NCBI GenBank assembly: GCA_030733815.1
Contig: JAUZQE010000007.1
Location: forward strand, 1-64,000
Length of the DNA: 64,000 nucleotides
Origin: Yanghanlia caeni
Lineage (GTDB): Bacteria; Pseudomonadota; Gammaproteobacteria; Burkholderiales; Burkholderiaceae_B
Direction of reading: 5' to 3'
The notes below the pieces were generated by a model. The model saw nothing but the letters and a program-made list of their open reading frames with translations. It was not told the origin of the DNA and did no database searches. Below are positions 8,590 to 17,496 of this stretch, one piece after another. Every line of letters starts with the position of its first letter. The stretch's first letter is position 1. The position numbers were made by a program, and so were the translations under genes.

Positions 8590-11259
8590 ATGCCTCACCC
8601 AGATCTCGCCAACCACACACCCATGATGCGCCAGTACCTCAAGCTCAAGGCCGAGGCTGGCGACCACCTGCTGTTCTACCGCATGGGCGACTTCTACGAG
8701 CTCTTCTATGAAGACGCCGAGCGCGGAGCACGCCTGCTCAACCTCACGCTGGCCAAGCGTGGCATGTCGAACGGCGCGCCCGTGCCCATGGCCGGCGTGC
8801 CGTTTCATTCGGTGGAAGGCTATCTTGCGCGCCTCGTGGCGCTGGGGGAATCGGTAGCGATCTGCGAGCAGATCGGCGACCCGGCCACCAGCAAGGGGCC
8901 GGTAGAGCGCAAGATCGTACGCATCGTCACACCGGGTACGCTTACCGACGACGCCCTGCTGCCCAGCAAGGCCGACCGCATGATTGCGGCGGTATGGGTG
9001 CAGCGCAAGGGGCGCAGCGAGCGCTGTGGCCTGGCCTGGATGAACGTGGCCAACGGCGACTTTCGCGTCACCGAATGTGCGCCCGACATGCTCGATACCG
9101 AGCTGCACCGCATCGATCCGGCCGAAGTGGTGTGTGCGGAAAGCGCCCGGCAGAACCTTTCGATTCACGCGCCGCTGAGCCGCGTGCCCGACTGGCATTT
9201 TGAACCCGATGGCGCGCAGCACACGCTGCAAACCCATTTCAAGGTTGACTCGGTGCAGGGCCTGGGCCTGGGCGACGTGCCGGCTGCCACCTGCGCGGCC
9301 GGAGCGCTGCTGCGCTACGTGAGCCGCACGCAAAGCCAGACACTCGAGCACGTGCACGGCATACACGTCGATCATGGTGGCGATTACGTGGTGCTCGATC
9401 CCGTGAGCCGACGCAATCTGGAACTCACCGAAACGATCAGCGGGGAAGACGGCCCCACCCTCTTTTCCACGCTAGATCGCTGCGCGACACCCATGGGCAG
9501 CCGTCTGCTGCGTCGCTGGCTGCATCACCCGCTGCGCAGCAATGCAGCGGTGCTCGAGCGCCAGCAGGTCATCACCACGTTGTTGTCGCCGGCGCCCTCG
9601 AGTGGGCTTGACGCCGAAGAGCCCCTCGACATGCTGCGCCGCAGCCTCGCCCGTGTGCCTGATCTGGAGCGCATTGCCACGCGCATTTCGCTGCGCTCGG
9701 TGCGCCCGCGTGAACTGGCCAGCCTGCGCGACAGCCTGCAGCTGTTGCCCGAACTGTGCAGTTTCCTGGCAGAACGCTATATGGAAGGCCAGGGCCTGCA
9801 CACCCTGCGCGCCGACCTGGAGCTCGACCCCGACATCGCGGCCCTGCTTGCGCAGGCCATTGCGGAAGAACCCGCCCAGCAGATCCGTGACGGCGGCGTG
9901 CTGGCCAGCGGCTACGACGCAGAACTCGATGAGCTGCGCCGGCTCGCCTCCGACAGCGGCGAGTTCCTCATGGAACTGGAAGCGCGGGAACGCGAGCGCA
10001 CCGGCATCCCCAATCTGCGGGTAGAATACAACCGCGTGCACGGGTTCTTCATAGAGGTGTCGCGCGGGCAGGCCGACAAGGTGCCCGATGACTACCGCCG
10101 CCGCCAGACACTCAAGAATTCCGAACGCTACATCACGCCCGAGCTGAAAAGCTGGGAAGACAAAGTCTTGTCGGCACAGGAACGCAGCCTGGCCCGCGAG
10201 AAGTGGCTGTTCGAGCAGCTGCTCGACACCCTGGCGGGTCACGCCGTGGCGATCAGTCGTTGTGCAGCGGCCCTGGCGCAAATCGATGCACTGGCCACAC
10301 TGGCCGCCCACGCACGCGACAACGACTGGGTGGCCCCCGAGCTTACCGACATGCCGGAAATTGCCATCGAGGCGGGTCGCCATCCCGTGGTGGAGCGCAG
10401 CATCGAGCGCTTCACGCCCAACGATTGCACCATGGGCCCCACGCGCCGCATGCTGCTGATCACCGGCCCCAACATGGGCGGCAAATCAACCTACATGCGC
10501 CAGACGGCGCTCATCGCGCTGCTGGCACGCACCGGCAGCTTCGTGCCGGCCAAAGCCGCGCGCATCGGCAGCATCGATCGCATCTTCACGCGTATCGGCG
10601 CGGGCGACGATCTCGCAGGCGGGCGCTCCACCTTCATGATGGAGATGACCGAGGCGGCAGGCATCCTGCAGGCCAGCACGGCCCACAGCCTGGTGCTGAT
10701 GGACGAAATCGGCCGCGGCACGTCCACGTACGACGGCCTGGCGCTCGCCTGGGCCATTGCGCACCGCCTGCTCTCGCACAACCAGGCGCTCACGCTCTTC
10801 GCCACACATTACTTCGAGCTCACCCGCCTGCCCAGCGAGGTACCCACCGCCGCCAATGTGCACCTGGCTGCGGCCGAATCGCCCTCGGGCATCGTGTTTC
10901 TGCATGAGGTGCGCCCCGGGCCGGCCAGCCGCAGCTACGGCATTCAGGTGGCGCAACGCGCCGGCGTGCCGGCGCCGGTGATCCGGCACGCCAGCCGCGA
11001 GCTTGCACGACTGGAAGCGCTGGGCGTGGCCACGCCGCAGCTCGATCTGTTCGGCTCTGCCACGGGCACGGAAGACACCCCCGCTCCCGATATCGCGGCT
11101 GACCACGAATACGCCGTCGAACCGGGCACCGCTAGCCAGGAACTGGACCAGGCGCGGGCCCTGCTGGCAGCGCTGCGCGAGCTCGACCCCGACCAGCTCA
11201 CGCCGCGCGAAGCACTTGACGTGCTCTACGAACTGCACGCCAACGCCCGCCCGCAATGA
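8590..11259 (+). CDS. mutS: DNA mismatch repair protein MutS
   Basis: Full-length MutS of 889 residues. The mismatch-reading Phe-X-Glu is in GDFYELF (Phe35, Glu37). The C-terminal ATPase has Walker [10 protein letters not shown] near residue 626 and Walker B DEIGRG near 705, followed by the helix-turn-helix dimerisation end. MutS recognises mispaired bases and small loops, then recruits MutL. The gene stands alone on the + strand, with a terminator upstream and the uL16 hydroxylase gene 82 bp downstream. Confidence 0.98.
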   Translation: MPHPDLANHTPMMRQYLKLKAEAGDHLLFYRMGDFYELFYEDAERGARLLNLTLAKRGMSNGAPVPMAGVPFHSVEGYLARLVALGESVAICEQIGDPATSKGPVERKIVRIVTPGTLTDDALLPSKADRMIAAVWVQRKGRSERCGLAWMNVANGDFRVTECAPDMLDTELHRIDPAEVVCAESARQNLSIHAPLSRVPDWHFEPDGAQHTLQTHFKVDSVQGLGLGDVPAATCAAGALLRYVSRTQSQTLEHVHGIHVDHGGDYVVLDPVSRRNLELTETISGEDGPTLFSTLDRCATPMGSRLLRRWLHHPLRSNAAVLERQQVITTLLSPAPSSGLDAEEPLDMLRRSLARVPDLERIATRISLRSVRPRELASLRDSLQLLPELCSFLAERYMEGQGLHTLRADLELDPDIAALLAQAIAEEPAQQIRDGGVLASGYDAELDELRRLASDSGEFLMELEARERERTGIPNLRVEYNRVHGFFIEVSRGQADKVPDDYRRRQTLKNSERYITPELKSWEDKVLSAQERSLAREKWLFEQLLDTLAGHAVAISRCAAALAQIDALATLAAHARDNDWVAPELTDMPEIAIEAGRHPVVERSIERFTPNDCTMGPTRRMLLITGPNMGGKSTYMRQTALIALLARTGSFVPAKAARIGSIDRIFTRIGAGDDLAGGRSTFMMEMTEAAGILQASTAHSLVLMDEIGRGTSTYDGLALAWAIAHRLLSHNQALTLFATHYFELTRLPSEVPTAANVHLAAAESPSGIVFLHEVRPGPASRSYGIQVAQRAGVPAPVIRHASRELARLEALGVATPQLDLFGSATGTEDTPAPDIAADHEYAVEPGTASQELDQARALLAALRELDPDQLTPREALDVLYELHANARPQ

Positions 11260-11341
11260 CCCGCGATTCCGTACACATTTTGATACACTGCCCGCAGCTT
11301 TTTTTCACGGCCACGCCCCCTGCTCAGGACACCGCAGCATC

Positions 11342-12532
11342 ATGAACATCGACGAACCCCTCACTCTGCTCGGCGGCCTCACGCCCCAGGAATTCATGAG
11401 CGACTACTGGCAGCAGCGGCCCCTGCTGATCCGCCAGGCCATTCCCGGTTTCAAGCCGCACCTGAGCCCGGCAGACATTCGCAAGCTGGTGCAGCGCGAA
11501 GAAGTGGAATCGCGCCTGATCTGGCAGGACGACGAAGGCTGGCACATGGAGCGTGGCCCCTTCGAGCGCTTGCCTTCCGCCCGCCAGCCGGGCTGGACCG
11601 TGCTGGCGCAAGGGGTCGACCTGCACGACGACGGCATGGCCGAGCTCATGCGGCGCTTTCGCTTCATTTCCGATGCGCGGCTCGACGATCTGATGATCAG
11701 CGTGGCCACCAAGGGCGGCGGGGTCGGCCCGCACTTCGACAGCTATGACGTCTTCCTGCTGCAGGGGGTCGGCAAGCGGCGCTGGCGCATCAGTCAGCAA
11801 ACCGATCTTGAGCTGGTACCCGACATCCCCTGCAAAATTCTGCAGCGCTTCGAGGCCGAGCAGGAATTCGTTCTGGAACCGGGCGACATGCTGTACCTGC
11901 CGCCGCACGTGGCGCACGACGGCATTGCCGAATCCTTCAACTGCATGACGCTCTCGATCGGCTTTCGGGCTCCCACCGAAGGAGCGCTCGCCTACGGCAT
12001 GCTGCACGCGATGTCCGACCAGCTCATGGCCAATCTGGGCAACGGCGACGGGCTGTACGCCCGGCCGGTGATTCGGGGGCCCGTGCTCGACGCGACCTAT
12101 AAAGACCCCGGCACGCCGGCCACCGCGACACCGGCACGCCTGCCTGACGGCCTGATCGATGCGGCCCTCGAGGCCGTGCGCAAGGTCAAGGCCAACCGCA
12201 AGCTGGCTGCGCGGTTTCTGGGTCAATGGCTCACCGAACTGCCCGACAATGCCGATTTCATTCCGGGTGACGACGTACTGCCCGATCACGAACCGCTACC
12301 GGCGGTGGGCCGGCTGGTGCTCGACCGCTGCACGCGCATGATGTACCGGAAGAAGGAACTCTACATCAACGGCGAGGTGGCGCCGGTGAAGGCCAGCCCG
12401 CACATGCGTGAACTGGCCGACACGCGCGAACTGGCGTGTTCGCAGGCCCTGCTGAATGCGTTGACGAAGAAGGAAGAGGCCACGCTGCGCGACTGGATCG
12501 CCTGGGGCTGGCTGCACTACCAGGAGGACTGA
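11342..12532 (+). CDS. roxA: Cupin/JmjC-type 2-oxoglutarate oxygenase, RoxA (YcfD) family; probable ribosomal protein uL16 arginine hydroxylase
   Basis: A 396-residue protein with the JmjC-like fold of YcfD/RoxA. The iron triad is visible as His131-X-Asp133 (PHFDSYD) and His192 (PHVAHDG). The family hydroxylates an arginine of ribosomal protein L16 (uL16) using Fe(II), oxygen and 2-oxoglutarate. The C-terminal winged-helix-like part is present, and length is close to the usual 370-400. The ATG at 11342 is the first methionine in the homologous region. The open frame back to 11003 lies within mutS. It converges on bamC. Confidence 0.9.
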   Translation: MNIDEPLTLLGGLTPQEFMSDYWQQRPLLIRQAIPGFKPHLSPADIRKLVQREEVESRLIWQDDEGWHMERGPFERLPSARQPGWTVLAQGVDLHDDGMAELMRRFRFISDARLDDLMISVATKGGGVGPHFDSYDVFLLQGVGKRRWRISQQTDLELVPDIPCKILQRFEAEQEFVLEPGDMLYLPPHVAHDGIAESFNCMTLSIGFRAPTEGALAYGMLHAMSDQLMANLGNGDGLYARPVIRGPVLDATYKDPGTPATATPARLPDGLIDAALEAVRKVKANRKLAARFLGQWLTELPDNADFIPGDDVLPDHEPLPAVGRLVLDRCTRMMYRKKELYINGEVAPVKASPHMRELADTRELACSQALLNALTKKEEATLRDWIAWGWLHYQED

Positions 12533-12551
12533 GCCGGGAATGAAGGCGGCG

Positions 12552-12571
12552 GGCCGGGGACGCACCCGGCC
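12552..12571. terminator. GC-rich hairpin between convergent roxA and bamC
   Basis: GGCCGGG and CCCGGCC (7-bp arms, 6-base loop) sit in the 55-bp gap between the two stops. There is no T tract on either side, so it may act as a weak bidirectional or Rho-assisted end. Confidence 0.35.
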
Positions 12572-12587
12572 GCCCCGAGGCGCCTGA

Positions 12588-13715
12588 TTACTGCGCCATG
12601 TTTTCCACGAGTACGGCCAGAATGCGCTTGGCCGTGGCGTCTTCCTGAACCACGCCGTTGGCGTCGAGCACGGTGACGAGCGAACCGCCGCCCTGCTCTT
12701 GCACATGAATGCGGTACGAAACCGGCTCGGCCGTATTCTTGCCACCGAACAGGCGACCGAAGAAGTTCTGCTGTTCGATCTTTTCGCCCGTGTCGGCGTC
12801 GAGATAGCGGATGTAGTAATCGCCCTGGGAACGGTCGCGGTCTTCAACCGAGAAGCCGGCCGAATCGATGGCCACGCCCACACGGCGCCATGCACGGTCG
12901 AACGATTCGTTCAGTGCCAGCGCGGTGCGGTCGGGCACGGCCTGCACCGAGGGTTGCGTATCGACCTTCTCGGCCTCGGCAATGCGGCCCGATGCCGTCT
13001 TCACGTCGGTGCCCAGGAACACCATGAGGCGCGCCAGCATGGCCGCGTTCAGGCCCGGGTCTTCTTTGCCATGCACCCAGCGGAATGCCGCGCCATCAGC
13101 CGTGGGCTGCTCGTACATGTGCTGGTGGCTGATATAGATTTCCGACCGGTTGGCATCCACGCGCTCGAGACGCATGCGAAAGCGTTCGCGTTCGCCGCTG
13201 TCGAACACCTGGTCGATGATCGAGCCCAGAATCGAGCGAATCCAGCCTTCGGGGATCTTGGCCCGGTTTTCGGCCCAGTCGGTTTCGATAAGACCCGTGC
13301 GCGGGTCTTCGGAACGGATCGTGAAGCCCTGCTCGTTCCAGAACTCGAGCAGCTGCGGGTAGATGTCTTCCACCGGACGGTGTACGACCAGCCACCTCAG
13401 GTCGCCGTCGCGCTTGACCTCGATATCGTCGTGCTGCGGCAGCACCTGGCTCTGGCCCGTGGCGGGCTGATCGGCCTGTGCCGCGGCATACTGCGAGAAT
13501 GTCGTGACGCCTTCAGGTGCCACGTAACGCGCGTCGCGATTGGCCTGCGTGAGATCGGGCGGAATGCTGAGCGGGTCGCCGGCGACCGTACTTTTGTAAT
13601 CGACGGGCTCTTCAAGGCCCAGGGCCTGATTCACGGTGGAGCAGCCGGACAGCAGCAGCGCACTCAGGCCGATAGCCGACCCGATCCTGCATGTCTTCTT
13701 GAAGTGGTTGGTCAT
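12588..13715 (-). CDS. bamC: Outer membrane assembly lipoprotein BamC
   Basis: A 375-residue lipoprotein. A basic N terminus and hydrophobic helix lead to the lipobox LLSGC, with the lipidated Cys25. Two helix-grip domains follow, as in BamC/NlpB, a non-essential partner of the BamABDE machine that inserts beta-barrel proteins. The gene starts two bases after the dapA stop on the same strand. The dapA-bamC order is the same as in E. coli (dapA-nlpB), which strongly supports the call. Confidence 0.93.
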   Translation of the reverse strand: MTNHFKKTCRIGSAIGLSALLLSGCSTVNQALGLEEPVDYKSTVAGDPLSIPPDLTQANRDARYVAPEGVTTFSQYAAAQADQPATGQSQVLPQHDDIEVKRDGDLRWLVVHRPVEDIYPQLLEFWNEQGFTIRSEDPRTGLIETDWAENRAKIPEGWIRSILGSIIDQVFDSGERERFRMRLERVDANRSEIYISHQHMYEQPTADGAAFRWVHGKEDPGLNAAMLARLMVFLGTDVKTASGRIAEAEKVDTQPSVQAVPDRTALALNESFDRAWRRVGVAIDSAGFSVEDRDRSQGDYYIRYLDADTGEKIEQQNFFGRLFGGKNTAEPVSYRIHVQEQGGGSLVTVLDANGVVQEDATAKRILAVLVENMAQ

Positions 13716-13717
13716 GT

Positions 13718-14620
13718 TCAGAGTAAGCCTGCTTCTTTCAGGGAACTGCGGACAAGGTCGTGATACTGCGGAGAAAGCGGTACGAGCGGCAGGCGGTAGC
13801 CCAGTTCGGTGCGCCCCATTTCAGCCAATGCCCACTTCACGGGAATGGGGTTGGCTTCGACGAACAGCACCTTGTTCAGGCGCGCGAGGCGTGCATTGAT
13901 TTCGCGGGTGCGCAACGCGTCGCCGGCGATGGCCGCCATGCACAGTTCGTGCATGAGGCGCGGTGCGACGTTGGCGGTGACCGAGATGTTGCCATGCCCG
14001 CCCAGCAGCATGAGCCCCGCGGCCGTGGCGTCGTCGCCGCTGATGACCATGAAGCCTTCCGGCACGTCGCGCAGCAACAGCGCGCCGCGGCCCAGATCGC
14101 CGGTGGCGTCTTTGATGCCCACGATATTGGGAATCTCGGCCAGGCGCAGCGTGGTTTCGTGCGAAATGTCGGCCACACAGCGGCCCGGCACGTTGTACAG
14201 GATCATGGGCAGATCGACCGCTTCAGCGATGGTACGGAAATGCTGATACAGGCCTTCCTGCGTGGGGCGGTTGTAATACGGCGCGACGGAAAGCCCCGCC
14301 TGCGCGCCGACTTCCTTTGCGTCTTGGGTAAGACGGATAGCTTCGCTTGTGGAATTGCCACCCGTGCCTGCAATGACGGGAATGCGCCCGGCCGCGTGCT
14401 CAACCGCCACGCGCAGCAGTTCGCGGTGTTCGTCGAAATCGACGGTGGGCGACTCGCCCGAGGTGCCTACCACGACCAAGGCGTCGGTACCCTCGGCAAC
14501 ATGCCAATCGATAAGTTTTCGGAACGTGTCGAGATCAAGGCTGCCATCGGGGTGCATGGGTGTGACAAGGGCCACCATGCTGCCCTGGAACATGGGAATC
14601 GAGGAATCCGTACTAGCCAT
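13718..14620 (-). CDS. dapA: 4-hydroxy-tetrahydrodipicolinate synthase
   Basis: A 300-residue TIM-barrel enzyme that condenses pyruvate with aspartate semialdehyde in lysine and peptidoglycan precursor synthesis. The Schiff-base lysine is Lys170 (GIKDATG), the catalytic tyrosine is Tyr142 in YNVPGR, and the GTSGE substrate loop is at 52-56. Length and motifs are standard. It is probably co-transcribed with bamC. Confidence 0.97.
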   Translation of the reverse strand: MASTDSSIPMFQGSMVALVTPMHPDGSLDLDTFRKLIDWHVAEGTDALVVVGTSGESPTVDFDEHRELLRVAVEHAAGRIPVIAGTGGNSTSEAIRLTQDAKEVGAQAGLSVAPYYNRPTQEGLYQHFRTIAEAVDLPMILYNVPGRCVADISHETTLRLAEIPNIVGIKDATGDLGRGALLLRDVPEGFMVISGDDATAAGLMLLGGHGNISVTANVAPRLMHELCMAAIAGDALRTREINARLARLNKVLFVEANPIPVKWALAEMGRTELGYRLPLVPLSPQYHDLVRSSLKEAGLL

Positions 14621-14716
14621 AATTTAAGTTGATCTCCAGTGACACATCGGCATGGCGCCTGCGGCGCGCTTCGCCGAACCTAACACGCAAGTTTACCTTT
14701 ATATGCTCTGCATAGG

Positions 14717-15367
14717 TCACAAAAACCATTCGATGATGGCATGCCCGAACAACAGGAAGGGTTCCAGCACGAACCAGAGCATGCCGGTGAACATGAGCAG
14801 AATCAGGATCAGGATGCCATAGGGCTCGATGCGCGAATACTGGTAGGCCATACGGTTGGGCAAAAGGCTGCACACGATGCGCCCGCCATCGAGCGGCGGC
14901 AGCGGCACCAGATTCAACGCCATGAGGATCAGATTGACCTGCACGCCGGCGATGGCCATTCGCGCCCAGAAGTCGCTGGCCGAAGCCCCGCTTTCGGCCA
15001 GAAGGCGAAGCGTAATGGCCCACAGAATGGCCATCACCAGATTCGAGGCCGGGCCGGCCAGCGCCACCCAGGCCATGTCCCGCTTGGGATTGCGCAGGCG
15101 GCTCCAGTCGACCGGCACGGGTTTGGCCCAGCCGAAGAGCAACCCGCTGCCCCCCAGCATTTTGGTGGAGAACAGCAGCACCAGGGGCACCACGATGGTG
15201 CCCACCGGGTCGATATGACGAATGGGGTTCAGGCTGATGCGACCAGCTTGCCAGGCGGTGGGATCGCCGAACATGCGTGCAACATAACCATGTGCGGCTT
15301 CATGCAGCGTAATGCCAAATATCACGGGAAGCGCGTAAACCGTGATCGCCTGGATAAGCTCGGACAT
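14717..15367 (-). CDS. Site-2 protease family (M50) membrane metalloprotease
   Basis: A 216-residue multi-pass membrane protein with the zinc motif HEAAH (His22, Glu23, His26) in the first helix and the second metal-ligand segment PLPPLDGG near the C terminus. This is the compact, PDZ-less M50 subfamily common in proteobacteria, whose substrates are mostly unknown. The ATG at 15367 places the HEAAH helix near the N terminus as in the family. A longer frame reaches 15481 but overlaps the upstream yciO gene. It lies 14 bp after that gene, so the two are probably co-transcribed. Confidence 0.9.
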   Translation of the reverse strand: MSELIQAITVYALPVIFGITLHEAAHGYVARMFGDPTAWQAGRISLNPIRHIDPVGTIVVPLVLLFSTKMLGGSGLLFGWAKPVPVDWSRLRNPKRDMAWVALAGPASNLVMAILWAITLRLLAESGASASDFWARMAIAGVQVNLILMALNLVPLPPLDGGRIVCSLLPNRMAYQYSRIEPYGILILILLMFTGMLWFVLEPFLLFGHAIIEWFL

Positions 15368-15381
15368 CGGGTATGGGCGTG

Positions 15382-16008
15382 TTAGTCGAGCCCCACTGCA
15401 GCAAGATCGCCCTGCCCGCGCCGCAAGACTTCGGGCGACTGACCGGTGAGGTCGATCACCGTAGTGGACGACAGCGAGCACGGCCCCCCATCGACCACGG
15501 CCGCCAGGGCATGACCGTAGCGCTGAAAGATTTCCTGCGCGTCGTTCAGGGGTTGATCTTCACCCTCGGGAATGAGTGTGGTGGACATGAGCGGAGTGCC
15601 CGCCGCCTCGATGAACGCAAGCGCAATGCGGTGATCGGGCACACGAATACCGATAGTTTTGCGCGAAGGATGCGAGACGCGCCGGGGCACTTCTTTGGTG
15701 GCCTCGAGAATGAAGGTGTAGGCGCCAGGTGTGGCCAGCTTCAAAAAGCGGTACTGACGGTTGTCGACGCGAGCAAAATGGCTGATTTCCGCAAGGTCGC
15801 GGCACAGCAGCGTAAGGTGATGCCGCTCGTCGAGGCCGCGCAGGCGGCGCAGCGCTTCAGCGGCCGATTTGTCGTCGAGTCGCGCCACCACGGCGTAACT
15901 GGAATCGGTTGGAATGGCTACCAGACCGCCTTCGGCCAGCAGCTGGCCTGCTTGGGTAAGCAGCCTGGACTGCGGATTCTCGGGGTGAACAACGAAGAGT
16001 TGAGCCAT
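15382..16008 (-). CDS. yciO: YrdC/Sua5-like protein, YciO subfamily
   Basis: A 208-residue protein matching E. coli YciO along its whole length, with motifs PTDSSYA, TPGAYTFILEATKEVPRR, KTIGIRVP and TTVIDLT. The fold binds ATP, threonine and bicarbonate in the related threonylcarbamoyl-AMP synthases. YciO itself is a paralogue whose role is less settled. The ATG at 16008 aligns with the E. coli start. An in-frame extension to 16077 has no family support. Confidence 0.9.
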   Translation of the reverse strand: MAQLFVVHPENPQSRLLTQAGQLLAEGGLVAIPTDSSYAVVARLDDKSAAEALRRLRGLDERHHLTLLCRDLAEISHFARVDNRQYRFLKLATPGAYTFILEATKEVPRRVSHPSRKTIGIRVPDHRIALAFIEAAGTPLMSTTLIPEGEDQPLNDAQEIFQRYGHALAAVVDGGPCSLSSTTVIDLTGQSPEVLRRGQGDLAAVGLD

Positions 16009-16100
16009 TGATCGTTTCCCTAACATTCTTGTTGGTTCGGCCCTACGATAACGCGCCGGCCGTTCACCGGCAAACACCGATTTGACGGCGTAAGCCCCGC

Positions 16101-16130
16101 TGGCACACCTTTACAGGAATATGCTAGAAT
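16101..16130 (+). promoter_or_regulatory. Possible promoter of the tRNA-His gene
   Basis: An extended -10 (TGCTAGAAT, 16122-16130) lies about 55 bp before the tRNA. The -35 region is poor, so this is only a candidate. Confidence 0.3.
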
Positions 16131-16184
16131 CCATTTTCTTTCGAACGGGGCAACGCTTTAATCGCAGCACCCGAACGAACAAGT

Positions 16185-16261
16185 GGTGACCGTAGCTCAG
16201 TTGGTAGAGTCCCGGATTGTGATTCCGGTTGTCGTGGGTTCGAGTCCCATCGGTCACCCCA
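16185..16261 (+). tRNA. tRNA-His(GTG)
   Basis: Cloverleaf with acceptor GTGACCG pairing CGGTCAC, anticodon loop TTGTGAT giving GTG (His), T-loop TTCGAGT, and an encoded CCA end. The extra G at 16185 opposite C73 is the G-1 hallmark of tRNA-His and is genome-encoded here. Confidence 0.97.
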
Positions 16262-16337
16262 CAAAACATGCGGGTTTTGAAAAATAGCAAAACCCCGAAA
16301 TGGCGGCATGAACCAGCTTTGGTACCATGCGCCGACG

Positions 16338-16363
16338 AAGCCCGCCGTTGTGCGGGCTTTTTT
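16338..16363 (+). terminator. Rho-independent terminator after tRNA-His
   Basis: AAGCCCGC and GCGGGCTT (8-bp arms, loop CGTTGT) are followed by six T residues. It lies 77 bp past the tRNA end. Confidence 0.8.
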
Positions 16364-16467
16364 GCGCCTGTACAAGGCGCTTTTACCGGTATGCATGCAC
16401 CCGTACCGTCAGCACACAGGCGCGCCGCTTGCTCCGTCATGCATTCATGTCTCGACGGAGAACGACC

Positions 16468-16683
16468 ATGCCATCACAAAGCGATATTGCGCGCGACACC
16501 CAAAAGGGGCTGGAAGAAGCCAACCGAAAGGAAGCGGAGCGCACGCAACGTAACGAAGACGACCGTGCCACTCAGTTTGACGGCGACCCGAACGCGCAAG
16601 GGATCGAAGGCGGCCTGTTCAAACCCCAAGACGACACCCCCCTGATCATTCGCAAACGTGAACAGGACGATCCCAAACCGTGA
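16468..16683 (+). CDS. Small hydrophilic protein of unknown function
   Basis: A 71-residue product, rich in Asp, Glu, Lys, Arg, Gln and Asn, with no membrane segment and no recognised motif. Its N-terminal half (ARDTQKGLEEANRKEAER) could form an amphipathic helix. The frame is open back to 16327, but the ATG at 16468 has CGGAG at a good distance, and the upstream part has the Cys/Arg-rich composition of chance translation. It sits between the tRNA-His terminator and a Cys-rich small gene. Function not recognised. Confidence 0.6.
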   Translation: MPSQSDIARDTQKGLEEANRKEAERTQRNEDDRATQFDGDPNAQGIEGGLFKPQDDTPLIIRKREQDDPKP

Positions 16684-16758
16684 CACCGTCACGCGCTGTC
16701 ACGCGCATCCCGCGTCTGCAGCCCCTTCCAACATCCGTACAGTACACAGGAGACTCCC

Positions 16759-17001
16759 ATGGCACGTTGTGATTCCTGCGGAAACGATTATGACAAGGCC
16801 TTCCAGCTCACCCAGGGCGGCCGCACCTACACCTTCGACAGCTTCGAATGTGCGATTCGCACGGTGGCTCCACGCTGCGCCCATTGCGATGTTCCAATCA
16901 TCGGCCATGGCCTGGAACAGGGCGCGTCCATGTATTGCTGCGCGCACTGCGCCAGTCAGTCGGGTGCTACCGATCTGAAAGACCGCTCCGCGCAGCATTG
17001 A
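16759..17001 (+). CDS. Small cysteine-rich, probably zinc-binding protein
   Basis: An 80-residue protein with four metal-site pairs: CDSC near the start, then FECA, CAHC, CC and CAHC. The spacing looks like a zinc ribbon or bacterial metallothionein-like domain. I recall similar short proteins in many proteobacteria annotated as hypothetical or prokaryotic metallothionein, but I cannot confirm the family here. An AGGAG site precedes the ATG. It is followed by a strong terminator at 17121, so it may be monocistronic or paired with the 71-residue gene upstream. Confidence 0.75.
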   Translation: MARCDSCGNDYDKAFQLTQGGRTYTFDSFECAIRTVAPRCAHCDVPIIGHGLEQGASMYCCAHCASQSGATDLKDRSAQH

Positions 17002-17120
17002 CAGACGCGGCACGGACGTTACGCTGTGCGATGTCGCGCGGCCCGTTGAGGCGACGCGTACCGTTCTCTGCATCCTCGTACCCGGCTAAGCCCCAATCTG
17101 CCGATACCCCGAACACGACA

Positions 17121-17148
17121 AAGCCCGGCGCGAGCCGGGCTTTTTTTT
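17121..17148 (+). terminator. Rho-independent terminator
   Basis: AAGCCCGGC and GCCGGGCTT flank a GCGA loop and are followed by eight T residues (17141-17148). It ends the transcript of the small Cys-rich gene. Confidence 0.88.
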
Positions 17149-17257
17149 CTACTACAAGCGCTGTGGGATGCAGACGGCGTCTGCGTACTGCATGCGGGGC
17201 GCGGGCAGACGTGCCGCCCGTGGCCACCTGCATCGCGAGGTCTTCAGCCTGACCTCA

Positions 17258-17329
17258 TTAAGTGAAGATCGCGATCAGAATAATGATGGGGATGGGTATG
17301 CCGAGCAGCCAAAGAAGGACGGAACGCAT
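17258..17329 (-). CDS. 23-residue single-helix membrane peptide
   Basis: A very short gene on the minus strand. ATG at 17329 is preceded by a perfect AGGAG (17336-17340 complement, 6-base spacing). The product begins MRSVLLWLLG, carries a Pro-Ile-Pro kink and is hydrophobic throughout, ending in a TAA. The length fits one membrane helix. I recall near-identical short proteins in Bordetella/Burkholderia-type genomes, usually unnamed or unannotated. Function is unknown. The gene faces the cardiolipin synthase gene divergently. Confidence 0.65.
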   Translation of the reverse strand: MRSVLLWLLGIPIPIIILIAIFT

Positions 17330-17496
17330 GAGATTCTCCTGTTTCGTGATTGCGGCGGGCCATGTGCGTGTCGTGTACATGCACAGCGTTGCCCGCTCCT
17401 GGCGTAACTCAAGCAAATAGCGGGCCGCGGCCCGATGGCTAGGGTAAACTCGGAGCTTCTCTGCGACCCCCGCCCCCTATTACACGGCGTATAGGC

